Notes: generated from the letters alone by a model not told the origin. Positions 1-9,579 are shown, counted from the first letter of the stretch. The stretch is DNA of 64,000 nt from Sphingomonas sp. HMP9 (GCF_013374115.1 NZ_AP022673.1:2380001-2444000), one strand, 5' to 3'. Numbers and translations are program-made.

Positions 1-62
1 TCCGGTCGGTCGGAACCATCCGTACACCACGTCATCACCCGTCGCATCGACACAACTTTACC

Positions 63-839
63 CTGAGACGGCGCGGCAGGACGCCGGTCTGGCTCAGGCC
101 ATTGTGGCGGGTGGGGCTTGCCGGGGCGCTCATCGCTATTGCGCTATTGGGTCACTGGTTCGACCGTGACGGGCTGCGCGATACCATCGACGGCGCGATC
201 AGCTTCCTCGATGTGCTCTACTTCACCATGATCACGGTCACGACCGTCGGCTATGGCGACATCGTGCCCGTGACGACCCCGGCGCGCATGTTCGACACGT
301 TCGTCGTCACGCCGGTCAGGCTCCTCGTATGGATCATCTTTCTGGGGACGGCGTCTGACTTCCTGCTCAAACGTGTTTGGGACAAGTGACGCATGACCAT
401 CATCCAGCGTCACCTTCATATCATGTCGTCGTCGCCGGCTATGGCACGAGTGGCGCCGAAGCCATCGAAGAGCTGGTCAAGCGTGGTGCGGATCCCGAGG
501 CAATCGTGGTCATCGACGATCGGACGGCAAGCCGGGGCCGATACCGTGATCAACCCGGCAAGTCTTGCCGGTGTCCTGTTAGCAGGATCCACCCATGGCG
601 CGCATATCGCGTCGTAGCTGGCGGATCTCGCCGCGGCCGACGGGCAGGTCGTCCTGCACGAACGCGCGGTAACCTCGGCAGAGGTAATCATCCCGTTGTC
701 GGCAATCCGAACTGGTCTCGGCCACCGTATCTACCGGGGCGATCGAAGCTTTGGGTTCTGGGAGGCAGAAACGCGGCGCGAACCAGGCGATCTCATCGTC
801 GAGGCCGTGCGGCGGGGTCATGCCGAACCGATCCCTTGA
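63..839 (+). pseudogene. Broken potassium channel with RCK/TrkA-N domain
   Basis: Read across three phases, this region spells a two-helix K+ channel with a cytoplasmic TrkA-N (RCK) domain. The selectivity filter TVGYGD lies at about 240-258, and a second transmembrane helix follows. In-frame TGA at 387-389 interrupts the linker before the RCK domain. A one-base shift near 420 is needed to reach the nucleotide-binding turn VVVAGYGTSGAEA. A second shift near 525 and an in-frame TAG at 615-617 follow, after which the C-terminal part reads cleanly to TGA 837-839. The start is uncertain; TTG at 102 and upstream CTG or other codons are possible. An intact homologue would gate K+ flux in the inner membrane in response to bound nucleotide. 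Only the pore part (to 389) could still be translated as one piece. Confidence 0.8.
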
Positions 840-916
840 GCGACGCCTTGCCGATACGGTCTGTGGCGGCGGACTCTGAATTTGATGAACGGCTTGCGCA
901 ATCAGTGCGTGGTTGA

Positions 917-1420
917 TCAGGCCTCGTCGGTCGAGATTGGCTTGCTTGCCGCCATCTGGACCGGCTTGCCTATCACGGGGCGGCCGGCTGGCCATCGGCG
1001 CGCGATACAGCGCGCCTTCGCGATCCGGGCTATGGTCACCGCGTCGCCCTGATTGCCACCGAGGACATGATACGCCGTCGCGTCTTCGCCGACATAGAAA
1101 CCGACATGCCCGCCGCCAGGACGCTCGAACACTAGCACGGCACCCGGCGCCAACCGCTCCGGCCGCAACGATGATCCCCATGTCGACCATGACGTCGCCC
1201 GCACCGCAATAGAGACCGGCTCGATACCATCTTCCTGAAGGCAGTAGGCAACGAACACGCCGCACCACGGGACGCTATCGGCGTTGTAGACCAAGCCCAG
1301 CACCTTCGTTCCAAGCCGCTTAGCCCAAACGAGGATCGTCGCGCTATTGGCGGATCCGGCAGCTTCTTTCGTGCCGAGCTTTGCGCGTGCCGCTCTCAAC
1401 CACTTTGGATCCGTCACCAT
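917..1420 (-). CDS. TIGR02594-type NlpC/P60-like cell-wall hydrolase
   Basis: This 167-residue protein resembles the TIGR02594 family, CHAP/NlpC-P60-fold peptidoglycan hydrolases common in prophages and phage-derived loci. The nucleophile Cys lies in VPWCGVFVAYCL (about residue 52) and the catalytic His in GGGHVGFYVGED (about residue 104). A conserved N-terminal WLRAARAKLGTKE segment is also present. No signal peptide is visible, so export would need a holin, cell lysis or another route. It sits 61 bases downstream of the SGNH esterase on the same strand, so the two may be cotranscribed. No other phage gene is recognisable here, so it is probably a stray lysis-type gene. The fold assignment is solid; the biological role is inferred. 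Confidence 0.8.
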   Translation of the reverse strand: MVTDPKWLRAARAKLGTKEAAGSANSATILVWAKRLGTKVLGLVYNADSVPWCGVFVAYCLQEDGIEPVSIAVRATSWSTWGSSLRPERLAPGAVLVFERPGGGHVGFYVGEDATAYHVLGGNQGDAVTIARIAKARCIARRWPAGRPVIGKPVQMAASKPISTDEA

Positions 1421-1481
1421 AATCCACCTGGCCCTGGGGCTGACATGCCGACACGTCTGCGGTTGTACTCACATGTGGGCA

Positions 1482-2042
1482 CTACAGCATCTTCTCCACC
1501 GTCGACAGCATCGCCGCGACCACCGCAGCAATCGCCTTCGCATTGGGATGCACCCGATCCACCAGCACCATGTCAGGGTGTCCCAACACGCCCGGCGGAA
1601 AGAATGACCGAACGGTCGCGCCATGTTCGGCAGCCAACCCCGCGTGGATGCCGAGATACGCAGCAGCCCGATCACGGATGAACGTCGGGGGATCGACGGT
1701 CGTCAGTAAGACGGGAATGCCACAGCGAGCCAAACTCAGCAGGATCTCCTCGAGTTGCGCGCGAGTACGCGCCGCTGGAACCTGCCGCAGGACATCGTTC
1801 GGTCCCACCTGAACGATGGCGAGCTCAGGTCGCTGCGCGAGCGCGGACAGCAATCGGGGCAAGCGCCGCTGGACGTCCGCGGTCGTATCTCCCGATACGC
1901 CGGCGTTCACCACGCGAACTTCCGGAAAGTGTCTCTGCAGCGACGCCTGAAGCTGTGCTGGAAAGCTGTCGGCGGCTGGCAGGCCGTAACCGGCAATCAG
2001 GCTGTCGCCTATTGCGAGGATCAAAGGTCGGTCGGTTGTCAT
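1482..2042 (-). CDS. SGNH/GDSL-family arylesterase (TesA-like)
   Basis: A 186-residue SGNH hydrolase. Block I is AIGDSLIAGYG with the nucleophile Ser14. Block III reads GPND instead of the usual GGND, and block V is DRVHPNAKA, supplying the catalytic Asp and His. The length matches the single-domain TesA/arylesterase class. These enzymes hydrolyse thioesters and aryl or acyl esters, usually in the periplasm. This copy starts directly at MTTDRPLILAIGDS and shows no signal peptide, so a cytoplasmic location is likely unless the start is wrong. It is followed on the same strand by the cell-wall hydrolase. Substrate cannot be told from the sequence. Confidence 0.88.
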   Translation of the reverse strand: MTTDRPLILAIGDSLIAGYGLPAADSFPAQLQASLQRHFPEVRVVNAGVSGDTTADVQRRLPRLLSALAQRPELAIVQVGPNDVLRQVPAARTRAQLEEILLSLARCGIPVLLTTVDPPTFIRDRAAAYLGIHAGLAAEHGATVRSFFPPGVLGHPDMVLVDRVHPNAKAIAAVVAAMLSTVEKML

Positions 2043-2325
2043 GCGCTGCCGCGAGATAGTTCACGTTCGACGCAATGTAAGACGTCCAGTCACGATCGCG
2101 CCGAACCTTGAACGCTTGTGCTCGCTCATCTGCGACCACAGACGGACAGAGGTTGTGGCACTCATAATTGCGGCCTTTCATTCATGTGCTAGGTTGCTTG
2201 CGGACCTTGGCTCGGTCGCCATTCGTTTGGCAGGTTCGAGCCCAGTCCGGCCAGGAGCTGACTGCTGAAGCCCCAATGAAAGCCATTCAGGCCCTAGTAG
2301 ACGTTACCCGTTAGAGGACATCGCC

Positions 2326-2778
2326 GTGGTCCATAGAAACGTGAAGTCGTTCGTTGCGGCAGCAGCCTTTACGCCGTGTTTGCTGGCCGGGTCGTCACCG
2401 TCCGGTCAGCAGCCATGGCGTATCGTGCGGCATGATTACGTCGAGTTTTGCAGCGACACGACGTTCACATGGGACCTGCGCGAGGGGACGCTGAGGCAGG
2501 CAAAGGGAGCGTGTGGCCGTGACCAAGCCTCCGCTCCGACAATCCGTGTCGTCAAATTGTCTCTCGCGGACGTGAAGCAGCTGCGCGGGTTGTCGAATGC
2601 CGCTTTGCGCCGAGCCATTGCCACTCAGCCATGCAACACGACCGTCCCAGTGCGCATGTTGTCTGGCCCCTTCAGTTTCACGATAGAAAAGGACGGTCGT
2701 AAGGTTCACTCGCCGACATGCATGAACGACCTCGGGCATCGGTTGGAAGACGTGATGGCGGCAACTATCGGTCGATAG
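2326..2778 (+). CDS. Hypothetical secreted protein
   Basis: A 150-residue protein with a GTG start and a short hydrophobic N-terminus (about residues 8-24) that could be a signal peptide. Four or more cysteines in the mature part (for example FCSDTT, GACGRD, QPCNTT, PTCMND) suggest periplasmic disulfides. I recognise no family. It stands alone between an unrelated esterase on the other strand and a predicted lipoprotein 138 bases downstream. Expected location is the periplasm; function unknown. The coding call rests on the signal-like start and conserved-looking cysteine spacing. Confidence 0.55.
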   Translation: MVHRNVKSFVAAAAFTPCLLAGSSPSGQQPWRIVRHDYVEFCSDTTFTWDLREGTLRQAKGACGRDQASAPTIRVVKLSLADVKQLRGLSNAALRRAIATQPCNTTVPVRMLSGPFSFTIEKDGRKVHSPTCMNDLGHRLEDVMAATIGR

Positions 2779-2916
2779 ACGTTCGATTCCAGTGTCCGCT
2801 AGGCGGCGCTCGCTGCTGATGAGCCGCCGGGCCGCTGACCTCTCGTTTTTGCGGTCGACACGCAGAACATGATCCTTAAGATCATCGAGAACGGCTGAAA
2901 CAGGGAAGACCAACGA

Positions 2917-3636
2917 ATGCCAAAAGCCAAAATTCGTTCGCTCTGCGTGCTCGTCGGTTGCTCGATGTCCTTGGTCGCCTGCGGCGGTAAGGACGACGCG
3001 TCAAAGAACGCCGCCGCCCCTGCGGGCAACATTCAGCCGCCTGCGATAACCGCCAGCACGTTCCCCGGCAGCGGCAAATCCAAATTCACCCTCGCCGATG
3101 GGCCGGACGTCTGCTTCCGCGCGGCCGCCAAACAGCTCGGCGATACCGCGAAGGTGTCCGAGCTAACGTCCTTCTTCAGCCTAGCGAAAGACATCGATCC
3201 CACGGTGTCCACGACACCAGGATCGATGACATCGTGCATCGTGCAGTACCAGAACCCGCAGGATCCGAGAAAGCTTCAGCAAGTCTCCATGGACGTGACG
3301 ACAGGCAGTTTCGGCCCACCCACGCCCGTCGAAATCACGGTGATGGGCGGCGATGCGACCAAATTCAGGCTGGAAGATCATCTGATCGCTTTGTCGCAAG
3401 TCAACGCGGCAGGGCTGAAGGCCGTCATGGATGGGCAAAAGGCCAGCATGGACCAAGTCTACGGCAAATATGGCTGGTCGGGCGTACGGCTCGAATCCCC
3501 CGACGGCTTCGACTCGAAGCACACGCTTCGCCTCGACCTCGACGGCCGTCTGGCCTCGAACGATATCAAAAAGGGAGGCTACGCGTCGATCTCGACCGAT
3601 GGCAAGACGATCAGGCGCAATTTCCTCAAGCCCTGA
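2917..3636 (+). CDS. Hypothetical lipoprotein
   Basis: A 239-residue protein starting MPKAKIRSLCVLVGCSMSLVAC, a lipoprotein signal with lipobox LVAC at about residues 19-22 followed by Gly-Gly. The mature part begins with a low-complexity linker (DDASKNAAAPAG) and continues as a mixed alpha/beta domain without a motif I can name. The protein is expected to be lipid-anchored in the periplasm, probably in the outer membrane. It follows the secreted unknown on the same strand with a 138-base gap, which is too wide to assert an operon. Function unknown. Confidence 0.65.
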   Translation: MPKAKIRSLCVLVGCSMSLVACGGKDDASKNAAAPAGNIQPPAITASTFPGSGKSKFTLADGPDVCFRAAAKQLGDTAKVSELTSFFSLAKDIDPTVSTTPGSMTSCIVQYQNPQDPRKLQQVSMDVTTGSFGPPTPVEITVMGGDATKFRLEDHLIALSQVNAAGLKAVMDGQKASMDQVYGKYGWSGVRLESPDGFDSKHTLRLDLDGRLASNDIKKGGYASISTDGKTIRRNFLKP

Positions 3637-3828
3637 CAGCGAGGCTCGGGTTCGTCCATCGGCGCTACGATTTCCCCAGGCTATACTATCGAGCAGAGCC
3701 GGCGACACTGTGACCGAAGCTGCAGACGCCACGCTTTACCAAGTCTGGCGCGACGGTGATGGTATTGGATCCAGCGCCGGTTTGGCTGCTTCGGCAACAG
3801 GCCAGGCGGTAGGTTGGCGGCCTGCCGA

Positions 3829-4896
3829 TCAACGCGCTGGGTTCGCGGTTTTGGTGATGTGCAGAACCCCTCGGGCTATCTCGGCACCTTCCTGAGACGC
3901 GAGCACCTGCACGATCACGCGGGGGCTGTTTGTCGCGATGCCGGCGGCCTGCACACCGGCCCAGCGAAGGTCAGCGCAGATCGCAGTGCGAACGATTGCA
4001 TCGTTCTCACCGATACCGCCTGTAAAGACGATCATATCCGCGCCACCCAGCGCCGCCATCATCGCGGCAATCTGCTTGGCAACGGAGCGGCAGAAGATGG
4101 CTATCGCCAACGCGGCGTCGGTGTCGGTCGCCGCTACCGCGTGCAGCTTGCGCAGGTCGTCTGACAGACCGGAGATACCCAATAGCCCGGAGTGTCGGTC
4201 CACGATATCCTCGATGCCGGCGCTATCCACGCCCCGTTCGCGCATGAGGTAGAGCAAGAGTCCCGGATCGAGATCGCCAGCCCGCGACGCCATGACGACG
4301 CCGCCGGACGGCGTCAGGCCCATACTGGTATCGACGGACTTGCCAGCGCGGACCGCGGTCACGCTCGCCCCGCTTCCGAGGTGCGCGATAATCAGGCGTT
4401 CCGGCAGGTCCGGCCTCAACTGACTGACGATCGACTGGCAGGATAGGCCGTGAAAACCGTATCGCCGTACGCCGTCTTTGCGGAATGCTTTCGGGATCGG
4501 CAGAACCGCCGCCACTGGAGGAAGGTCGGCGTGAAACCCCGTATCGAAACAGGCGACCTGTGGCACGTTCGGGTAGCGCAGCTGAGTAGCCCGGATCAGC
4601 GACAGCGCAGCCGGACCATGCAGTGGCGCAAACGCCGTCGCCTGCTCCAGCTTGGCTAGAACGCCTGCGTCGATCACTACGGGGGCGAACAAGTCAGGCC
4701 CACCATGGACGATACGATGCCCGATCGCCGCGGGCTTTGTGCCGTCCAATGCCGCATCGATCCGGTCGAACATATCGGCCGGCTGATTGCCCTCTACCTC
4801 CCCCGACAGGCGCTCTTCGACCCCGTCCGGTCCTGCCGTGTAAAAGCCGAACTTGAGCGAGGACGAGCCTTCGTTGAGCGTCAGGATGCCGGTCAT
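3829..4896 (-). CDS. ackA: Acetate kinase (acetate/propionate kinase family)
   Basis: A 355-residue acetate kinase that interconverts acetyl phosphate + ADP with acetate + ATP in the cytoplasm. Family motifs appear in order: LNEGSSSLKF at the N-terminus, HRIVHGGP, CFDTGFH (catalytic Asp region), YGFHGLS, HLGSGASV, DTSMGLTPSGGVVM and FTGGIGEND. The length is slightly short of the usual 390-400. I chose ATG 4896 because AGGGGGGA lies just upstream; a longer reading from 4929 would overlap the preceding gene. It lies 20 bases downstream of phosphoketolase on the same strand, so the pair forms an operon that turns sugar phosphates into acetate and ATP. Confidence 0.95.
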   Translation of the reverse strand: MTGILTLNEGSSSLKFGFYTAGPDGVEERLSGEVEGNQPADMFDRIDAALDGTKPAAIGHRIVHGGPDLFAPVVIDAGVLAKLEQATAFAPLHGPAALSLIRATQLRYPNVPQVACFDTGFHADLPPVAAVLPIPKAFRKDGVRRYGFHGLSCQSIVSQLRPDLPERLIIAHLGSGASVTAVRAGKSVDTSMGLTPSGGVVMASRAGDLDPGLLLYLMRERGVDSAGIEDIVDRHSGLLGISGLSDDLRKLHAVAATDTDAALAIAIFCRSVAKQIAAMMAALGGADMIVFTGGIGENDAIVRTAICADLRWAGVQAAGIATNSPRVIVQVLASQEGAEIARGVLHITKTANPAR

Positions 4897-4916
4897 GCGT
4901 ACGCTTTCCCCCCTGC

Positions 4917-7340
4917 TCACCGGTGCCACTGCCAGTCGCGGATCTCGGGAAGGTCGTCGCCCTCTTCATAGACGTGCAGCTTGTGCCGCTCGATCAGCGC
5001 CCAATAGCGCGCCGTTTCGTCAAGAACGCGGTCGCGTAGCCGGGGTATCCGCTGAATTGCGTCGAGCGCCAGGCGATAGCGGTCCAGATCGTTCAGCACG
5101 ACCATGTCGAATGGCGTCGTCGTCGTCCCTTCGTCCTTGTACCCGCGGACATGAATGTTGGCGTGGTTGGTCCGCCGGTAGGTCAGCTTGTGGATCAGCG
5201 CAGGATAGCCGTGAAAGGCGAAGATGACCGGCTTGTCGGTCGTGAACAGCGCGTCGAACGCACGTTCGTCGAGGCCGTGCGGATGCTCCGATTGGGGCTG
5301 TAGCGCCATCAGATCGACGACGTTGACGACGCGGATGCGAATGTCGGGAATGTATTCGCGCAGCAGCATGACGGCTGCCATCGTCTCGAGTGTCGGGACG
5401 TCGCCCGCACAGGCCATGACGACGTCCAGCTCATCGCCATCCGCGTCGTCGCTTGCCCATTGCCAGATCCCTGCGCCGGCGGTGCAGTGGTGCACGGCAT
5501 CATCGATGCTCAGCCAGTTCGCCTCGGGCTGCTTGCCCGCAACGATCACGTTGACGTAGTGGCGGCTGCGCAGGCAGTGATCGGCCACCGACAGCAGGCA
5601 GTTGGCGTCGGGCGGCAGGTAGATCCGTACGACGTCGGCCTTCTTGCTCGCCACATGATCCAGGAAGCCAGGATCCTGGTGCGAAAGCCCGTTATGGTCC
5701 TGTCGCCAGACGTGCGACGTCAGAAGGTAATTGAGCGACGCGATCGGCTTGCGCCACGGGATGGCGCGGGTGACCTTGAGCCACTTCGCATGCTGGTTGA
5801 CCATCGAATCCACGATGTGCACGAACGCCTCGTAACACGAGAACAGCCCGTGCCGGCCGGTCAGCAGATAGCCCTCCAGCCAGCCTTGGCAGAGATGCTC
5901 GCTCAGAACCTCCATGACCCGACCATCGCGGCTCAGATCGGTGTCGTTCGCCTCCGTCTCGGCCATCCACGCCTTGCCAGTGACCTCATAGACGGCCTGC
6001 AGACGGTTCGATGCCGTCTCGTCGGGTCCGAACAGGCGGAAATTGGCAGCCTCGGCGTTGAGCGCGATGACATCGCGCAAATAGTCGCCCAGCGCCGCCG
6101 TTGCCGCCGCTTTCACCTGGCCCGGTCCCGGCTGCGAGATCGCGTAGTTTCGGAAGTCGGGGAGCGACAGCGGCCGCATGAGTTCCCCGCCATTGGCATG
6201 AGGGTTCGATCCCATGCGGCGGTGGCCAGTCGGCGCAAGCGTCGCATAGTCGTCGCGAAACTTGCCTGCCTCGTCGAACAGTTCGTCGGGGCGGTAGCTC
6301 TGCATCCACGTTTCGAGCTGACGGAGATGCTCGGGATCCTTGAAGTCCGCGATCGGTACCTGATGCGCACGCCATGTACCCTCCACGGGCTTGCCATCGA
6401 CGAACTTCGGTCCGGTCCACCCCTTCGGCGTCTTGAGCACGATCATCGGCCAGCGCGGCCGTTCGCCGCCGGCGTCGCGCGATCGCGCCGCCGCCTGGAT
6501 CGCCTCGATGCGGTCGAGCACCGTGTCGAGCGTGCCGGCGAGCAGTTGATGCACCGCGGCGGGATCGTCGCCTTCCACGAAGTGCGGCTCATAGCCATAG
6601 CCACACATCAGATCGGTCAGCTCGTCGCGGCCAATCCGTGCCAGCACGGTCGGGTTGGCGATCTTGAAGCCGTTCAGATGCAAGATGGGCAGCACGGCGC
6701 CGTCGCGTGCCGGGTTCAGGAATTTATTGCTGTGCCAGCTCGTCGCCAGCGCGCCCGTCTCGGCCTCGCCATCGCCGACGACACAGGCGACGATCAGATC
6801 GGGGTTGTCGAACACCGCGCCAAACGCATGGGCGAGCGAGTAGCCGAGTTCGCCGCCCTCGTGGATCGAGCCCGGCGTCTCCGGCGCGACATGGCTCGGG
6901 ATGCCCCCCGGCCAAGAGAATTGCCGGAAGAGCCGTTCCATTCCGCCGCGGCTGCGTTCGATAGCAGGATAGCGTTCGGTATAGGAGCCTTCGAGATAGG
7001 TGTTGGCAACCAAGCCCGGTCCGCCATGCCCCGGCCCGATGATCGCGATCATGTCGAGTTCGCGCTCGACGATGACCCGGTTGAGATGGACGTAGAGCAT
7101 GTTCAGTCCGGGTGTCGTCCCCCAATGTCCGAGCAGCCGCGGCTTGACGTGCGCAATCGCAAGCGGTTGATCGAGCAAGGGATTGCTACGCAAATAGATC
7201 TGACCGACCGACAGGTAATTGGCGGCCCTCCAATATCCATCCATCCGGCGGAGCATGTCATCGGACAGCGGACGTTCCTGGGTCGTCGTGGCGTTCATGG
7301 CGGCAGGAGGATCAGCCGGACGTAAGGCGCGGTTCGTCAT
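4917..7340 (-). CDS. xfp: Xylulose-5-phosphate/fructose-6-phosphate phosphoketolase
   Basis: An 807-residue thiamine-diphosphate enzyme of normal family length. It cleaves xylulose-5-P (and usually fructose-6-P) with phosphate to acetyl phosphate plus glyceraldehyde-3-P (or erythrose-4-P). Visible hallmarks are the substrate-pocket segment [21 protein letters not shown], the ThDP/Mg motif [10 protein letters not shown] with the following HSNKFLNP, and SHQDPGF in the pyrimidine domain. The start at 7340 has GAGGA about seven bases upstream. The acetyl phosphate made here is the direct substrate of the acetate kinase encoded next. Together they give a phosphoketolase bypass producing C2 units without decarboxylation. 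The 474 bases upstream show no promoter I can name. Confidence 0.96.
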   Translation of the reverse strand: MTNRALRPADPPAAMNATTTQERPLSDDMLRRMDGYWRAANYLSVGQIYLRSNPLLDQPLAIAHVKPRLLGHWGTTPGLNMLYVHLNRVIVERELDMIAIIGPGHGGPGLVANTYLEGSYTERYPAIERSRGGMERLFRQFSWPGGIPSHVAPETPGSIHEGGELGYSLAHAFGAVFDNPDLIVACVVGDGEAETGALATSWHSNKFLNPARDGAVLPILHLNGFKIANPTVLARIGRDELTDLMCGYGYEPHFVEGDDPAAVHQLLAGTLDTVLDRIEAIQAAARSRDAGGERPRWPMIVLKTPKGWTGPKFVDGKPVEGTWRAHQVPIADFKDPEHLRQLETWMQSYRPDELFDEAGKFRDDYATLAPTGHRRMGSNPHANGGELMRPLSLPDFRNYAISQPGPGQVKAAATAALGDYLRDVIALNAEAANFRLFGPDETASNRLQAVYEVTGKAWMAETEANDTDLSRDGRVMEVLSEHLCQGWLEGYLLTGRHGLFSCYEAFVHIVDSMVNQHAKWLKVTRAIPWRKPIASLNYLLTSHVWRQDHNGLSHQDPGFLDHVASKKADVVRIYLPPDANCLLSVADHCLRSRHYVNVIVAGKQPEANWLSIDDAVHHCTAGAGIWQWASDDADGDELDVVMACAGDVPTLETMAAVMLLREYIPDIRIRVVNVVDLMALQPQSEHPHGLDERAFDALFTTDKPVIFAFHGYPALIHKLTYRRTNHANIHVRGYKDEGTTTTPFDMVVLNDLDRYRLALDAIQRIPRLRDRVLDETARYWALIERHKLHVYEEGDDLPEIRDWQWHR

Positions 7341-7814
7341 AGCGATTGTCCTCGGCGCGTTGCATGCGCAGTGATAGCTATAGCAGCATCACCGATCACA
7401 TATTGGGTTCGCGACGTGATCCCAACCTCTAAGATCTTCGCCCTAGCTGATTTGGCAGACACATTGCGCTGCAGACCCATTATTTTTGGCCGCATAAAAC
7501 GCATTGAATGAGTCTATTTCGCACCGACATCGGGTGTCAGCACGATCAATATTCGATGCCAGCCGAACCAGATCAAACCGTTACCATTGACCCCAGCCGA
7601 GCTATACGCGTCTGCCGTGAGAAGGACTTCGAAGGTTGGTTGAGGAGCTTAACCGCATCGCATTCGCTCTACTGGGCTACCGGGCTATGATCAGAAAGCA
7701 TGGCCCGCCAGTATATCCCTCATGGTTCCTGCAACCCCGTCGTGATCCGACGTGGATGCACCTGATTGCACCGTCGTTCGTTTGATCGCTTCAGCAGGAT
7801 AGCCGAGGTACAGC
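7341..7814. other. Intergenic region without recognisable gene
   Basis: This 474-base gap separates the divergent phosphoketolase and aldo/keto reductase genes. It must contain both promoters. It is locally richer in A+T around 7380-7500. Short open frames exist but show no family resemblance or good ribosome site. I see no riboswitch, tRNA or repeat. Confidence 0.5.
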
Positions 7815-8645
7815 ATGCGAACAGTGGCGTTATTGGGCGACGAACACGTGCCCGCATTGGGCCAGGGCACATGGATGATGGGAGAACGATCCGAACGCCG
7901 TTCGGCCGAGATCGAAGCGCTGCGCGTGGGTGTCGATCTCGGCATGACATTGATCGATACTGCGGAGATGTACGGCGAAGGGGCCGCCGAAGAGCTGATC
8001 GGGGAAGCGCTGGGTTCCGTTCGGGACCAGCTGTTCCTGGTGAGCAAGGCCTATCCGCAGAACGCCTCGCAAGCGCGCCTCGCCGCAGCCTGCGAGGCGA
8101 GCCTGAGGCGGCTCGGGACCGACCGGATCGACCTCTATCTGCTGCACTGGCGCGGGTCGGTGCCGCTCGGCGAGACGGTCGAGGCGATGAAGGCGCTGCA
8201 ATCGGCGGGCAAGATCCGCCACTGGGGCGTCAGCAACCTCGACACCGACGACATGGAGGAACTGCTCGCGGTCGGGGGTGACGGCTGCGCGGTCGACCAG
8301 ATCCTCTACAACCTGACGCGTCGCGGCCCCGAGCACGACCTGCTACCGTGGCTGGAAGCCCGCGCTATGCCTGTGATGGCCTACAGCCCGGTGGAGCAGG
8401 GCCGCCTCCTTGCCAACAAAACGCTTCACAGCATCGCCGAGACGATCGGTGCCACGCCCGCGCAGGTGGCGCTCGCCTGGACGATGCGGCGGAGCGGCGT
8501 GATCGCCATACCCAAGGCGGGCACCGTCGCGCACGTCCGCGAGAACCGCGCAGCGGTCGACCTGGCGCTGTCGGACGACGACTTGGCCGCGCTGGATGCC
8601 GCCTTCCCTCCCCCGCGCGGGCGTCGCCCGCTCGAGATGCTCTGA
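7815..8645 (+). CDS. Aldo/keto reductase
   Basis: A 276-residue NADPH-dependent aldo/keto reductase with a TIM-barrel fold, cytoplasmic. The catalytic tetrad is visible: Asp and Tyr in LIDTAEMYGEG, Lys in LVSKAYP, and His in DLYLLHWRG. The cofactor-binding end carries IAIPKAGTVAHVREN, the usual phosphate-binding loop. Length and motif spacing are like the bacterial 2,5-diketo-gluconate reductase/YeaE group, which reduces small aldehydes such as methylglyoxal. It appears monocistronic and divergent from phosphoketolase. The physiological substrate is not evident. Confidence 0.93.
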   Translation: MRTVALLGDEHVPALGQGTWMMGERSERRSAEIEALRVGVDLGMTLIDTAEMYGEGAAEELIGEALGSVRDQLFLVSKAYPQNASQARLAAACEASLRRLGTDRIDLYLLHWRGSVPLGETVEAMKALQSAGKIRHWGVSNLDTDDMEELLAVGGDGCAVDQILYNLTRRGPEHDLLPWLEARAMPVMAYSPVEQGRLLANKTLHSIAETIGATPAQVALAWTMRRSGVIAIPKAGTVAHVRENRAAVDLALSDDDLAALDAAFPPPRGRRPLEML

Positions 8646-8770
8646 GCAGCCGTCACCCTGTTCCTTTCCACCGCGGTGGGCGTAGCTGTCCGATGCATTC
8701 GACCGGGCCAACGGGCCGACCTGATCGCCCGGTCGTTTGTGCCTTCGCAGCCGCTCAGGCATGAAGCATC

Positions 8771-9163
8771 ATGATCATGAACGAAGCCCAATGGATCCAT
8801 GTGGCAACGAGCGCCGGCGAGATCGTCGGCACCGCCATCATCGTCGTGGGGGCATTCGGAACGCTGGCGGCCTTCCTGATCGGTCTGGCCCGGGGCAAAA
8901 CCAGTCGGGCAACGCTGGTCGCCGACTTTCGCTCGGGGCTTGGCCGATCGATCCTTCTCGGCCTGGAGTTCCTGGTCGCGGCCGACATCATCAACACGGT
9001 GGCGGTCGAGCCGACGATCGAAAGCCTCCTCGTCCTTGCCGGCATCGTTCTCATCAGGACGTTCCTGAGCTTCTCGCTCGAGGTCGAGATTGACGGGCGC
9101 TGGCCGTGGCAGAAAGGAGGATCGGACGAGAAAACGTCACGAGCGGCGGATAAACAACGCTGA
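8771..9163 (+). CDS. DUF1622 membrane protein
   Basis: A 130-residue inner-membrane protein with three hydrophobic segments (about 16-40, 62-78, 86-100). The DUF1622 core GRSILLGLEFLVAADII is followed by LIRTFLSFSLEVEIDGRWPW. The C-terminal tail is charged and cytoplasmic. Function of the family is unknown. The start could equally be ATG 8777. It stands 125 bases after the aldo/keto reductase and is followed 38 bases later by an Rrf2-like gene on the same strand. No regulatory motif was seen. Confidence 0.9.
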   Translation: MIMNEAQWIHVATSAGEIVGTAIIVVGAFGTLAAFLIGLARGKTSRATLVADFRSGLGRSILLGLEFLVAADIINTVAVEPTIESLLVLAGIVLIRTFLSFSLEVEIDGRWPWQKGGSDEKTSRAADKQR

Positions 9164-9201
9164 CGCCTAGGTCAGCGTCACCCTTCGGCTACACCGATCA
9201 T

Positions 9202-9579
9202 ATGGCGCGGCATGACGGTCCGATGACGTCCGAGGCGATCGCCCGAATGCTCGGCACGAATGCCGTGGTCGTTCGACGCACGATGGCCGGCCTCCGCGAC
9301 GCGGGATATGTGCGATCGGAAAAGGGGCATGGTGGTGGTTGGACGATCGCGGCCGACCTCGGCACGGTGTCGCTGCTCGACGTCCATCGTGCGGTCGGCG
9401 GCCCCCGCATCTTGGCTATCGGTAACGAAGACCCTGCTTCCAGCTGCGCCGTCGAGAAGGTCGTCAATGCTGTAGTCGAGGATGCGCTTCGCGAAGCAGA
9501 AGCCTTGCTGTTCGCTCGGTTGGGTGCGGTCAGCCTAGCTGAGTTGGCGCGTGGCTTCGATACCTACTGCCGTCCATAA
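9202..9579 (+). CDS. Rrf2-family regulator, N-terminally shortened
   Basis: This 125-residue frame has the Rrf2 winged-helix core (MTSEAIARMLGTNAVVVRRTMAGLRDAGYVRSEKG then GHGGGW in the wing) and the family C-terminus. The usual first helix of about 20 residues is missing. The bases upstream in frame read ASPFGYTDH, which does not resemble an Rrf2 start. No [Fe-S] cysteine cluster is visible; a single Cys lies in SSCAVEK. Rrf2 proteins of this subgroup repress small redox or stress loci. Without helix 1 the fold may fail, so it could be a pseudogene. It follows the DUF1622 gene by 38 bases. Confidence 0.7.
   Translation: MARHDGPMTSEAIARMLGTNAVVVRRTMAGLRDAGYVRSEKGHGGGWTIAADLGTVSLLDVHRAVGGPRILAIGNEDPASSCAVEKVVNAVVEDALREAEALLFARLGAVSLAELARGFDTYCRP

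Noticed and set aside
3643..3828. Gap between the lipoprotein and acetate kinase as a possible gene
   Set aside because: Only chance frames continuing from shadows of the lipoprotein gene; no start site or domain.
5460..7325. Long + strand frame opposite phosphoketolase
   Set aside because: It lacks any recognisable domain and lies wholly over a clear enzyme gene in the other direction.
7508..7690. 60-codon frame in the gap between phosphoketolase and the aldo/keto reductase
   Set aside because: No ribosome site, no homology and ordinary length for chance.
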